Of a stretch of 23,805 bases of DNA, positions 1-6,369 are shown piece after piece. This DNA comes from Proteiniphilum sp. UBA1403. Lineage in GTDB: Bacteria; Bacteroidota; Bacteroidia; Bacteroidales; Dysgonomonadaceae. How positions within the stretch are numbered: position 1 is the stretch's first letter; each line of letters starts with the position of its first letter. Position numbers and translations under genes: made by a program. The DNA lies in contig DBQD01000043.1 in the NCBI GenBank assembly GCA_002305715.1, positions 1 to 23,805 of the forward strand, read 5' to 3'. Below the pieces are notes generated by a model. That model was not told where the DNA came from. It made no database searches and saw nothing but the letters and a program-made list of their open reading frames with translations.

Positions 1-381
1 GACATACAGATAGAGATTACGCCTGTACCATTTGACAAAATAGCCGAACCCTCACGAGTAGAACATAGTGACGAAATTCGTAGTCGTGTGATGAAAGCCA
101 GAGAATTACAGTTGCGCCGTTTCCGCGGAATAAAGAATATTTATTGCAACGCCCAGATGACTGGCAAAATGTTGCATACACATGTTACTCTTAATAATGC
201 TGGGCTGAGTTTGTTGAAAAGTGCAGTGGAGCGACTCTCACTTTCCGCAAGAGCATATGACCGTATTCTCAAGGTGTCACGCACCATTGCTGATCTAGAG
301 GGTAGCGATAAAGTTAAGCCTACTCATCTGGCTGAAGCAATTAACTACCGAAATTTAGACAGAGAGAGTTGGGCAAGATAG
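1..381 (+). CDS. ComM/YifB family Mg-chelatase-like AAA+ ATPase, C-terminal fragment (5' end outside window)
   Basis: The reading frame is open from base 1, so the gene starts before the window; only about 126 C-terminal residues are present. The visible part matches the C-terminal domain of Mg-chelatase-like proteins (YifB/ComM): an R-S-R-V-M-x-A-R-x-x-Q-x-x-R-F segment, then an N-A-Q-M motif, and a helical tail containing L-S-A-R-A-Y-D-R-I-L-K-V-S-R-T-I-A-D-L typical of the sensor/lid region. The N-terminal Lon-like and Walker regions are not in view. In naturally transformable bacteria ComM is a hexameric helicase that extends heteroduplex during recombination; in Bacteroidota the role is unproven. 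It converges on dnaX with a 27-base gap in which I see no convincing hairpin terminator. The family call is firm, the function is inferred. Confidence 0.88.
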   Translation, partial: DIQIEITPVPFDKIAEPSRVEHSDEIRSRVMKARELQLRRFRGIKNIYCNAQMTGKMLHTHVTLNNAGLSLLKSAVERLSLSARAYDRILKVSRTIADLEGSDKVKPTHLAEAINYRNLDRESWAR

Positions 382-408
382 CAAAAAGAGATGTTGGAAG
401 ATTAATAA

Positions 409-2190
409 TCAACTCAATTCTAGACCGAATTCATCTGAGAGCTTTTGCAATACAGGGTTTTGTTTTACCATTTCCTCGAATATCTCATGCGAAGTAAGTG
501 GTTTTTTAATTGCATTACCTTCAGCAATACGAATGGTCATGGTGATATCCCAATTCTTCAACGTTTTTCTCAGTGAAGTTAAAATTGCAAGGCTATTATC
601 GGTGAGATATTGCTTATTGAGTTCTGTATTCACCTCCACTTCAAATAGCACATCGCTCACCATACGTGGCAAGTAAAGTGACATGGTGTTTTTGAGCAGT
701 ACCTCCTCCGTTAATTGGGCAGCAAATGACTTCCAAGCAGCTATCAATTCCTCTTCACTAAAACGATTAGATCCTTTATGTTGAACTTCCTCTTTGGTGG
801 AGACTGTTTCCTCTTTTTGCTTGCCAATTGAAGCAAGAGAAATTCCCATACCTGCTATGGAAGCAGTAGTTCGTTTAATAGTAGGTTGTTTCTCAGGCTC
901 TTTCACGAACTGAGACTCTGTGTGAGCTCGTTCTTCTTCTTTTGGTTGATTGGTAATATTTGAACGCTGATGCTTCACTGTTTCCTCAACAAACTTTGGA
1001 TCCGGAGAAGTAGAAGTGTGTGATGATGGAACATCGCTCTTTTTAGGCGCTATTGGCTCAATGGACTTTTTTTTTTCAACATGTCCTATGTCGGGAGTCG
1101 ATGTAAGTTGACATAGCTTAATCAGTGTCAGTTCCAGTAGTAGACGTTTGTTTTTACTCAAACGGTAATTGAGGTCACATTCATTGGACAGCTCTATGGC
1201 CTTATACAGGAAAATATTGCTGCATTGCTGTGCCATGGAGATGTATCGTTCCCGAATGGAAGCACCTACCTGAAAAAGCTGCGCTGTGGCAGGGTCCTTA
1301 CAAACCAGCAGATCCCGAAAATGAGAAGAAATTCCGCTGATGATATATTGTCCTTCAAATCCTCTGTTGAGGATATCGTTCAATATCAGCAAGCAATTTA
1401 CTACATCTCCCGAGAGGATAGCATCGGAAAGTCTGAAATAGTATTCATAATCCAATACATTTAAATTTTCTATGACTGCCTGATATGTAATCACTCCACC
1501 GGTATAGCTCACCGTTTGATCGAAGATGGAAAGCGCATCACGCATACCTCCATCTGCTTTTTGTGCGATGATATTGAGTGCCTCTGCCTCAGCTTTAACA
1601 CCCTCTTCTTTAGCTACATACTGCAAGTGCGCCACGATATCACCAATATGGATACGGTTAAAATCGTATACCTGACAGCGAGATAAAATGGTTGGAATTA
1701 TTTTGTGCTTCTCTGTCGTTGCTAAAATAAAGATAGCATGAGCAGGAGGCTCTTCCAGTGTTTTAAGAAATGAATTGAACGCAGACTGTGATAGCATATG
1801 TACCTCGTCGATGATGTACACCTTATATTTGCCAATCTGAGGCGGTATCCTCACCTGGTCAATCAGGTTTCTGATGTCATCTACACTGTTGTTGGAGGCG
1901 GCGTCCAATTCATGAATGTTATACGATCTTTGTTCATTAAAAGCCACACACGATTCGCATTCATTACAAGCTTCGTGTTCGGCAGTCGGATTTAAGCAGT
2001 TGATTGTTTTGGCAAAAATACGAGCACAGGTTGTTTTACCCACACCACGCGGACCACTAAATAAATAGGCATGCGCCAGTTTACTGCCAGCAATGGCATT
2101 TTTTAAAGTGGTTGTGAGAGCCTCTTGCCCCACGACCGATCGGAATGTGGAAGGCCTGTATTTCCTTGCAGATACAATGTAATTATCCAT
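409..2190 (-). CDS. dnaX: DNA polymerase III subunit gamma/tau
   Basis: Clamp-loader ATPase of the replicative polymerase. Numbering from the ATG at 2190 (593 residues): Walker A G46-P-R-G-V-G-K52-T; a zinc knuckle C65/C75/C78/C81; Walker B with D128-E-V-H; an S-R-C sensor motif; clamp-loader domains to about residue 370; then a low-complexity, charged linker and a C-terminal tau-like domain. An upstream in-frame ATG at 2238 would give 16 more residues, but a good -7 promoter motif (2217-2224) lies inside that extension, and family members begin close to M-D-N-Y-I-V-S-A-R-K-Y-R-P, so 2190 is preferred (2205 is the alternative). A run of ten A residues (bases 1067-1076, coding strand) at codons 372-375 is a likely slippage site that would yield a gamma form of about 377-379 residues. 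The gene is divergent from the DUF5106 lipoprotein gene. Confidence 0.97.
   Translation of the reverse strand: MDNYIVSARKYRPSTFRSVVGQEALTTTLKNAIAGSKLAHAYLFSGPRGVGKTTCARIFAKTINCLNPTAEHEACNECESCVAFNEQRSYNIHELDAASNNSVDDIRNLIDQVRIPPQIGKYKVYIIDEVHMLSQSAFNSFLKTLEEPPAHAIFILATTEKHKIIPTILSRCQVYDFNRIHIGDIVAHLQYVAKEEGVKAEAEALNIIAQKADGGMRDALSIFDQTVSYTGGVITYQAVIENLNVLDYEYYFRLSDAILSGDVVNCLLILNDILNRGFEGQYIISGISSHFRDLLVCKDPATAQLFQVGASIRERYISMAQQCSNIFLYKAIELSNECDLNYRLSKNKRLLLELTLIKLCQLTSTPDIGHVEKKKSIEPIAPKKSDVPSSHTSTSPDPKFVEETVKHQRSNITNQPKEEERAHTESQFVKEPEKQPTIKRTTASIAGMGISLASIGKQKEETVSTKEEVQHKGSNRFSEEELIAAWKSFAAQLTEEVLLKNTMSLYLPRMVSDVLFEVEVNTELNKQYLTDNSLAILTSLRKTLKNWDITMTIRIAEGNAIKKPLTSHEIFEEMVKQNPVLQKLSDEFGLELS
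1067..1076 (-). promoter_or_regulatory. A10 slippage tract in dnaX (candidate gamma-form signal)
   Basis: On the coding strand the sequence reads GAA AAA AAA AAG, ten A in a row, coding E-K-K-K directly after the clamp-loader domains. One base back (the -1 frame) reads K-V-H and stops at TGA (1060-1058). The other frame reads S-P-L-S-Q and stops at TAG (1052-1050). An AGGA element sits 7 bases upstream of the run. Known dnaX genes use either ribosomal frameshifting at an A-rich heptamer (E. coli) or transcriptional slippage on a long A run (Thermus) to make gamma; this tract resembles the second type. Activity is inferred. Confidence 0.6.
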
Positions 2191-2216
2191 GACTGAAACG
2201 GACATATCGTAAACTA

Positions 2217-2224
2217 CAAAAGTA
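2217..2224 (-). promoter_or_regulatory. Promoter -7 element for dnaX
   Basis: TACTTTTG on the minus strand matches the Bacteroidota -7 consensus TAnnTTTG exactly. Transcription would begin near 2210, leaving about 20 bases before the ATG at 2190. No matching -33 TTTG is seen at the usual spacing. The position argues against the longer start codon at 2238. Confidence 0.5.
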
Positions 2225-2279
2225 CGAAAAATATCCATTTTTTACTATCTTTACATCAAATTGAGACCAAGAGAACAAT

Positions 2280-3254
2280 ATGAAGCATGTTATTATCATA
2301 CCTGCAACTATCGCTGTAGCAATGTTGGCCATGATATCTTGCTCCTCAAGCAAGAAGACGCAAACGGATACACGCACCGAAATTGCAGTAGCTCCGCAAA
2401 CAATTGTACCCGATACATTTGTCTTTCCATCGATCCCTGAAGTACTAACCGAACCAAGTGAGCGTATATCCTTTCTTGTCTCTCATTTTTGGGATCGTTT
2501 TGATTTTAGTGACAGAGACTTAATCCAACGCCCTGAAATCACCGAACAAGCTTTTGTAGATTACATTAACTTTTTACTTTCAGTGCCAAAAGAGGAAGTT
2601 GATCGATCCCTCTTATATACCCTAGATAAAGCATCGAGCGATACAATATCTTACAGACATTTTGCATCACTTTTCGAAAAATACTATTATAATCCGAATT
2701 CACCCTTTCGGAACGAAGAGTACTATCTTCCCCTTTTACAGCAGTTTATTCAATCTCCTTTATTGCCAGAAGAAGCTATTTCGCGATATGAGTTTCAACT
2801 CGACATGGCATTGAAGAATCGTATCGGACAAAAGAGTAACGATTTTCACTATACACTTGCATCTGATTTAACATTTACATTGTATGAGTTGCAGAGTGAA
2901 TACACGTTGCTGATATTCACCAATCCCGGATGTTCAACCTGCGAAGCCGTGATAAAACAACTTAATAACTCGAAACCACTAAACGATGCATTGGCAATGA
3001 ACTCTCCAAAGCGAACAATGCTTGCCATACTGAATCTCTATCCCGATCAGGATATTGACGCGTGGCGCGCCAATCTTCCAAATATGCCAACCAGGTGGAT
3101 TAATGCATTTGACAAAGAGATGGAAATAACACGAAAAAGGCTGTATGACATCAAAGCAATTCCAACTATCTACCTGTTAGACAAAGAGAAAAAAGTAATA
3201 TTAAAAGATACTTCTATCGAAGCTGTAGAATCATTCTTTTCCATAAAACATTGA
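2280..3254 (+). CDS. DUF5106 thioredoxin-like lipoprotein
   Basis: A 324-residue predicted lipoprotein. It has a short hydrophobic signal with a lipobox ending at Cys21 (M-I-S-C), followed by a Ser/Lys/Thr-rich tether. The first half is helical and resembles the DUF5106 domain of Bacteroidales; the C-terminal third is a thioredoxin fold with an F-T-N-P-G-C-S-T-C motif (Cys218, Cys221) and a cis-proline segment A-I-P295-T-I-Y-L-L. The cysteine pair and cis-proline suggest an active thiol-disulfide oxidoreductase facing the periplasm, but the partner is unknown. The gene is divergent from dnaX; a near-consensus -7 element TATCTTTA at 2246-2253 (last base off) could drive it. It is followed by a perfect palindrome that may end the transcript. 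The fold is firm and the exact family fairly sure. Confidence 0.85.
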   Translation: MKHVIIIPATIAVAMLAMISCSSSKKTQTDTRTEIAVAPQTIVPDTFVFPSIPEVLTEPSERISFLVSHFWDRFDFSDRDLIQRPEITEQAFVDYINFLLSVPKEEVDRSLLYTLDKASSDTISYRHFASLFEKYYYNPNSPFRNEEYYLPLLQQFIQSPLLPEEAISRYEFQLDMALKNRIGQKSNDFHYTLASDLTFTLYELQSEYTLLIFTNPGCSTCEAVIKQLNNSKPLNDALAMNSPKRTMLAILNLYPDQDIDAWRANLPNMPTRWINAFDKEMEITRKRLYDIKAIPTIYLLDKEKKVILKDTSIEAVESFFSIKH

Positions 3255-3276
3255 TATATAGAGTGATAAGCTATCC

Positions 3277-3300
3277 TCGAATGTTAATATTAACATTCGA
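3277..3300. terminator. Perfect 24-base palindrome (terminator or operator)
   Basis: The half-site TCGAATGTTAAT is followed at once by its exact reverse complement, giving 12 + 12 bases with no spacer. It lies 23 bases after the stop of the DUF5106 gene and is followed by an A-rich stretch and a TTTTT run (3310-3314). As RNA it could fold as a hairpin with a small AU loop. As DNA its full symmetry also fits a dimeric-protein site. The role is undecided. Confidence 0.5.
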
Positions 3301-3347
3301 AAAGAAAGTTTTTGTCCACATATACAACTAATTTAAAAAAGTAGACG

Positions 3348-3355
3348 TACTTTTG
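3348..3355 (+). promoter_or_regulatory. Promoter -7 element for the cysteine-less thioredoxin-fold gene
   Basis: TACTTTTG is an exact TAnnTTTG match. Transcription would begin near 3362, giving a leader of roughly 95-100 bases before the ATG at 3459, longer than most leaders in this window. No -33 element at standard spacing is seen. Confidence 0.5.
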
Positions 3356-3361
3356 CAGCGT

Positions 3362-3458
3362 ACAAATAGGAACTTTTGGCGAAAAGTCCTTAAAGTTAAG
3401 GGGTTTGGCATCTGCGTGAAGCATCCGCCAAATCTAAGTTGTAACTAATTTATTTTTT
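3362..3458 (+). ncRNA. Structured 5' leader (candidate regulatory RNA)
   Basis: Between the -7 element and the start codon there are several potential hairpins in a row: AGGAACTTTT with AAAAGTCCT (3369-3391, one bulge); CCTTAA with TTAAGG around a 2-base loop, overlapping the first; and TTTGGC with GCCAAA around 3404-3434, with an inner TGC/GCA pair. The first two are mutually exclusive, the usual arrangement for a switch or attenuator. I do not recognise a named riboswitch. The stems were found by eye and no energy was computed. Confidence 0.3.
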
Positions 3459-3950
3459 ATGAAGTACGTAAACTTTTGTCTTGGCACGATATTGACACTT
3501 GTGTTAACATCGGGTTCCGTAAAGCAAACAACTCCTTCTGTAGGTTATTATCCAGGAGAAACGATACCTGATATTGTTTTAACTGGTTTGAATGGAGATC
3601 AAGTTCGCTTAAACGAATACAAAGGCAGAAAAGTCGTGGTTAACTTTTGGGCTTCCTATGATGCCCAATCCAGAGCCACCAATGTCAAGTTATACAATTA
3701 CATTAAAATGAATGACATTGATGTTTCATTTGTCTCCATCTCACTAGATGAAAACAGCAACGTAGCAAAAAGAACGTGGACAATGGATAACCTCGAAACA
3801 ATTTCGCAATTTTGTGAAATAGAAGGAAGCGCATCGGCGCTATATAGAGATTTTAAACTCAATAGAGGATTCAGGAGTTACTTAATCGATGAAGAAGGAG
3901 TAATCGTGGCGATGAATATAACGCCAGAGGATTTAGGTATCCTCCTTTGA
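3459..3950 (+). CDS. Secreted thioredoxin/TlpA-fold protein lacking the CxxC motif
   Basis: A 163-residue protein with an N-terminal hydrophobic signal (about residues 1-20; no lipobox) and a redoxin/TlpA-like fold: P-G-E-T-I-P-D-I-V-L near the start, L-N-E-Y-K-G-R-K-V-V-V-N-F-W-A-S, then later S-Y-L-I-D-E-E-G-V-I-V. The position that is W-C-x-x-C in active members reads W64-A-S-Y67-D68-A-Q-S71, so both catalytic cysteines are replaced, by Asp and Ser. The usual cis-proline before the L-I-D strand is also missing (G-F-R-S-Y-L-I-D). It is probably not a redox enzyme and may instead bind a partner or ligand. The reading frame is intact with no sign of decay. It has its own promoter and structured leader, and a good terminator follows. 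I do not know a proven function. Confidence 0.8.
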   Translation: MKYVNFCLGTILTLVLTSGSVKQTTPSVGYYPGETIPDIVLTGLNGDQVRLNEYKGRKVVVNFWASYDAQSRATNVKLYNYIKMNDIDVSFVSISLDENSNVAKRTWTMDNLETISQFCEIEGSASALYRDFKLNRGFRSYLIDEEGVIVAMNITPEDLGILL

Positions 3951-3969
3951 GTTAGATGAAGATTTAAGA

Positions 3970-4002
3970 ACGGGTATCGCTTTGCCGATGCCCGTTTTTT
4001 TT
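3970..4002 (+). terminator. Rho-independent terminator
   Basis: ACGGGTATCG and CGATGCCCGT pair (one G-U) around a short loop, followed directly by eight T. It ends the cysteine-less thioredoxin-fold transcript, 20 bases after its stop codon. Confidence 0.85.
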
Positions 4003-4020
4003 ATTATTACACTTGAAATA

Positions 4021-4053
4021 TTTGTTTGCATTCCAAAAAAAAAATTAACTTTG
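4021..4053 (+). promoter_or_regulatory. Promoter for the uracil permease
   Basis: TAACTTTG at 4046-4053 is an exact -7 match. Two TTTG copies at 4021-4024 and 4025-4028 lie 21 and 17 bases upstream, suiting the -33 element. Transcription would start near 4060, about 20 bases before the ATG. Confidence 0.65.
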
Positions 4054-4079
4054 CGGGCGAAACTCTCTAAAATTATTTG

Positions 4080-5285
4080 ATGGAAAACAAACAACTCGCC
4101 CCGGTACAAAAAACCATTGTGGGGGTACAATTTCTTTTTGTTGCTTTTGGAGCAACCGTTTTAGTTCCTTTGTTAGTCGGACTCGATCCGTCCACGGCAC
4201 TTTTCACTGCAGGGGTGGGGACCTTGATCTTTCATTTAGTTACGAAAGGCATGGTCCCCATTTTTTTGGGCAGTAGTTTCGCATTTATTGCTCCCATTGT
4301 GAAGGCTACCGAATTATATGGTTTGCCTGGAACATTGTCAGGGTTAGCTGCTGTTGGTTTGGTTTACTTTTTGGTAAGCGCCCTTGTGAAATGGCAAGGT
4401 GTGAAGTTTATTAAGCGACTGTTTCCACCTGTGGTAATTGGCCCGGTGATCATGTTGATAGGTCTCTCACTAGCTGGTACCGGCGTTAACATGGCTTCCG
4501 AAGATTGGATTTTGGCGATCATTGCTCTCATTACTGCAATTTTGGTGTCCATGTTTGCGAAAGGTCTTTTAAAGCTCATTCCCATTTTTGCCGGAATTAT
4601 TGTTGGTTATGTTGCTGCTGTAATCATGGGAAAAGTCGATTTCACCGGTATTGCCGAAGCAGCTTGGTTTAGTTTACCACAATTTGTTAAACCGGAGTTC
4701 TCTTGGGAAGCTATCTTGTTTATGGTTCCTGTAGCTATAGCTCCGGTGATTGAACATGTGGGTGATGTTTATGCTGTGAGTCAAGTAGCCGGAAAAGATT
4801 TCGTGAAAACACCCGGTCTTCACCGTACCATGTTTGGTGATGGTATTGCTTGTATTTTTGCTGGTTTGGTAGGAGGTCCTCCAGTAACAACCTATTCAGA
4901 AGTAACCGGTGCAATGGTGTTAACTAAAATTACTGACCCCATGGTGCTTCGTATTGCAGCTGTCACCGGAATTCTTTTCTCCTTGATAGGAAAGATCAGT
5001 GCATTTCTAAAATCGATACCTGGAGCGGTACTTGGAGGAATCATGCTCTTGTTGTTTGGTATGATTGCTGCAACTGGTGTAAACAACATGGTTCAAAATA
5101 GGACTGATATGGGAAATACCCGCAACCTTATTATTGTATCGTTAATCCTCACAACAGGAATTGGAGGTGCTGTACTTCAAATAGGAAGCATCAGTATGAC
5201 CGGAATTGGTCTTTCAGCACTTATTGGTGTTGTATTAAATCTGATCTTACCCCGTACAAAGGCAGAGAAAGAAGAACAACAATAA
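4080..5285 (+). CDS. uraA: Uracil permease / nucleobase:cation symporter-2 family
   Basis: A 401-residue inner-membrane transporter of the NCS2/NAT family, with about 14 hydrophobic segments. Family signatures are present: F-L-G-S-S-F-A-F-I in the first half, E225-H226-V-G-D, and G-G-P-P-V-T-T-Y-S-E274, equivalent to the substrate-binding glutamates and histidine of E. coli UraA. Length and motif wording fit the uracil branch better than xanthine or ascorbate branches, but substrate was not tested. I take the ATG at 4080; a TTG directly before it (4077) is in frame but unlikely. The gene stands alone, with its own promoter upstream and a two-way terminator downstream shared with gpmA. It imports nucleobase for salvage, driven by protons. 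Confidence 0.9.
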   Translation: MENKQLAPVQKTIVGVQFLFVAFGATVLVPLLVGLDPSTALFTAGVGTLIFHLVTKGMVPIFLGSSFAFIAPIVKATELYGLPGTLSGLAAVGLVYFLVSALVKWQGVKFIKRLFPPVVIGPVIMLIGLSLAGTGVNMASEDWILAIIALITAILVSMFAKGLLKLIPIFAGIIVGYVAAVIMGKVDFTGIAEAAWFSLPQFVKPEFSWEAILFMVPVAIAPVIEHVGDVYAVSQVAGKDFVKTPGLHRTMFGDGIACIFAGLVGGPPVTTYSEVTGAMVLTKITDPMVLRIAAVTGILFSLIGKISAFLKSIPGAVLGGIMLLLFGMIAATGVNNMVQNRTDMGNTRNLIIVSLILTTGIGGAVLQIGSISMTGIGLSALIGVVLNLILPRTKAEKEEQQ

Positions 5286-5433
5286 ATACTATATGACCCT
5301 TTTTCTTGAATTAGTGAATGAGTTTAAAGTTGTCTGGTGATTATTTGTTAACGAACAAGTTTGAGAGCAACCCAATTTAAAGCATTAAATTCAACGAAAA
5401 TTACAGGAGTCATTTGATAGTCTACATACAATT

Positions 5434-5475
5434 AAAAAACGTTGAACCATCTGAATAAGATGTTCAACGTTTTTC
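5434..5475. terminator. Bidirectional terminator between uraA and gpmA
   Basis: AAAAACGTTGAAC pairs perfectly with GTTCAACGTTTTT, and the stem continues inward with CATCT/AGATG (one bulged base) around a 5-base loop. The A-run on one side and the T-run on the other let it end transcripts from both convergent genes. The rest of the 233-base gap (5286-5518) shows nothing else I can name. Confidence 0.85.
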
Positions 5476-5518
5476 ATTTTATGGAAGAATCAGCTTATAT
5501 CTACTGACCCATCATGTA

Positions 5519-6268
5519 TTACTTCGCCTTTCCTTGATTGGCTACAGCTTCCATTAACTTTTTGATTTCTTCTGGATCACCCAGGAAGTAATCTTTCTGT
5601 AAGTTCATGTCATCATCGAACTCAAATACATAGGGGATAGCAGTTGGAAGGTTTAGGTTCACAATATCCTCATCAGAGATGTTCTTGAGATGTTTGATGA
5701 TACCACGCAAGCTGTTACCATGTGCTGCCACAATAACTTCATTGTATTTGGTTTTCATTTCCGGTACAATGGTATCGTTCCAGTAGGGCAAAATACGTTC
5801 AACAGTATCTTTCAACGCTTCAGTAAGTGGAAGGTCCTTTGCATCTACTCCCTTATAGCGTGGATCTTGAAAAGGAGAGCGTGGATCTTCTTTTTCCAGT
5901 GGAGTTGGTGGCACATAGTAGCTGCGACGCCAAATGAGTACTTGCTCATCGCCATATTTAGCTGCTGTTTCAGCTTTGTTCAACCCCTGTAGCATACCAT
6001 AGTGCTTTTCGTTCAAACGCCAGGTTTTCTCTACCGGGATCCAGTCGAGATTCATCTCATCAAGTACTACGTTCAATGTTTTCACCGCTCTTTTCAGAAA
6101 AGAGGTATAGGCTTTTTCAAATTGAAAGCCCTCTTGTTTCAAGTATTTGCCCGCCTTGTGAGCTTCTTCCACGCCCTTTTCGGTAAGGTCTACGTCCGTC
6201 CAACCGGTGAACCGATTCTCTTTGTTCCAGGCACTCTCGCCATGGCGAATTAAAACTACTTTCTTCAT
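5519..6268 (-). CDS. gpmA: 2,3-bisphosphoglycerate-dependent phosphoglycerate mutase
   Basis: A 249-residue cytosolic enzyme that interconverts 3- and 2-phosphoglycerate in glycolysis and gluconeogenesis. The histidine-phosphatase signature L-I-R8-H9-G-E-S-A-W-N carries the phosphorylated His9. R60 (F-L-K-R), E87 (R-L-N-E-K-H-Y-G) and H183 (A-A-H-G-N-S-L-R-G) complete the active site. Length is normal for the family. Residues V-P-P-T-P-L and a C-terminal tail fit the dPGM type, not the cofactor-independent type. It is transcribed alone from a -7 element at 6329-6336 with a leader of about 55 bases, and ends at the two-way terminator. Nothing unusual is seen. Confidence 0.97.
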   Translation of the reverse strand: MKKVVLIRHGESAWNKENRFTGWTDVDLTEKGVEEAHKAGKYLKQEGFQFEKAYTSFLKRAVKTLNVVLDEMNLDWIPVEKTWRLNEKHYGMLQGLNKAETAAKYGDEQVLIWRRSYYVPPTPLEKEDPRSPFQDPRYKGVDAKDLPLTEALKDTVERILPYWNDTIVPEMKTKYNEVIVAAHGNSLRGIIKHLKNISDEDIVNLNLPTAIPYVFEFDDDMNLQKDYFLGDPEEIKKLMEAVANQGKAK

Positions 6269-6328
6269 ACAATCTTTTTATTATGTTGGTAAATACTTAA
6301 TTTTTCTTTCTTTGCTCATCGAGCCATA

Positions 6329-6336
6329 CAAATATA
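6329..6336 (-). promoter_or_regulatory. Promoter -7 element for gpmA
   Basis: TATATTTG on the minus strand is an exact TAnnTTTG match, about 60 bases before the gpmA ATG. It lies just after the hairpin that follows the MATE gene, so gpmA should be independent of that gene. No clear -33 element. Confidence 0.5.
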
Positions 6337-6342
6337 CATAAA

Positions 6343-6369
6343 AAGGTCTGATTGGGCTATTAGCCCAAT
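6343..6369 (-). terminator. Likely terminator after the MATE gene
   Basis: ATTGGGCTA and TAGCCCAAT form a 9-base perfect stem with a one-base centre (6351-6369), beginning at the MATE stop codon. A TTTTT run follows about 7 bases later, so the T-tract is not directly attached. A moderate terminator. Confidence 0.55.

Noticed and set aside
2183..2377. Minus-strand frame of 64 residues overlapping the dnaX start and the DUF5106 signal peptide
   Set aside because: It is the reverse of a signal peptide and a promoter region; no sign of selection for protein.
3327..3452. Direct repeat AACTAATTTA at 3327-3336 and 3443-3452
   Set aside because: Only 10 A/T-rich bases in an A/T-rich leader region; chance is likely.
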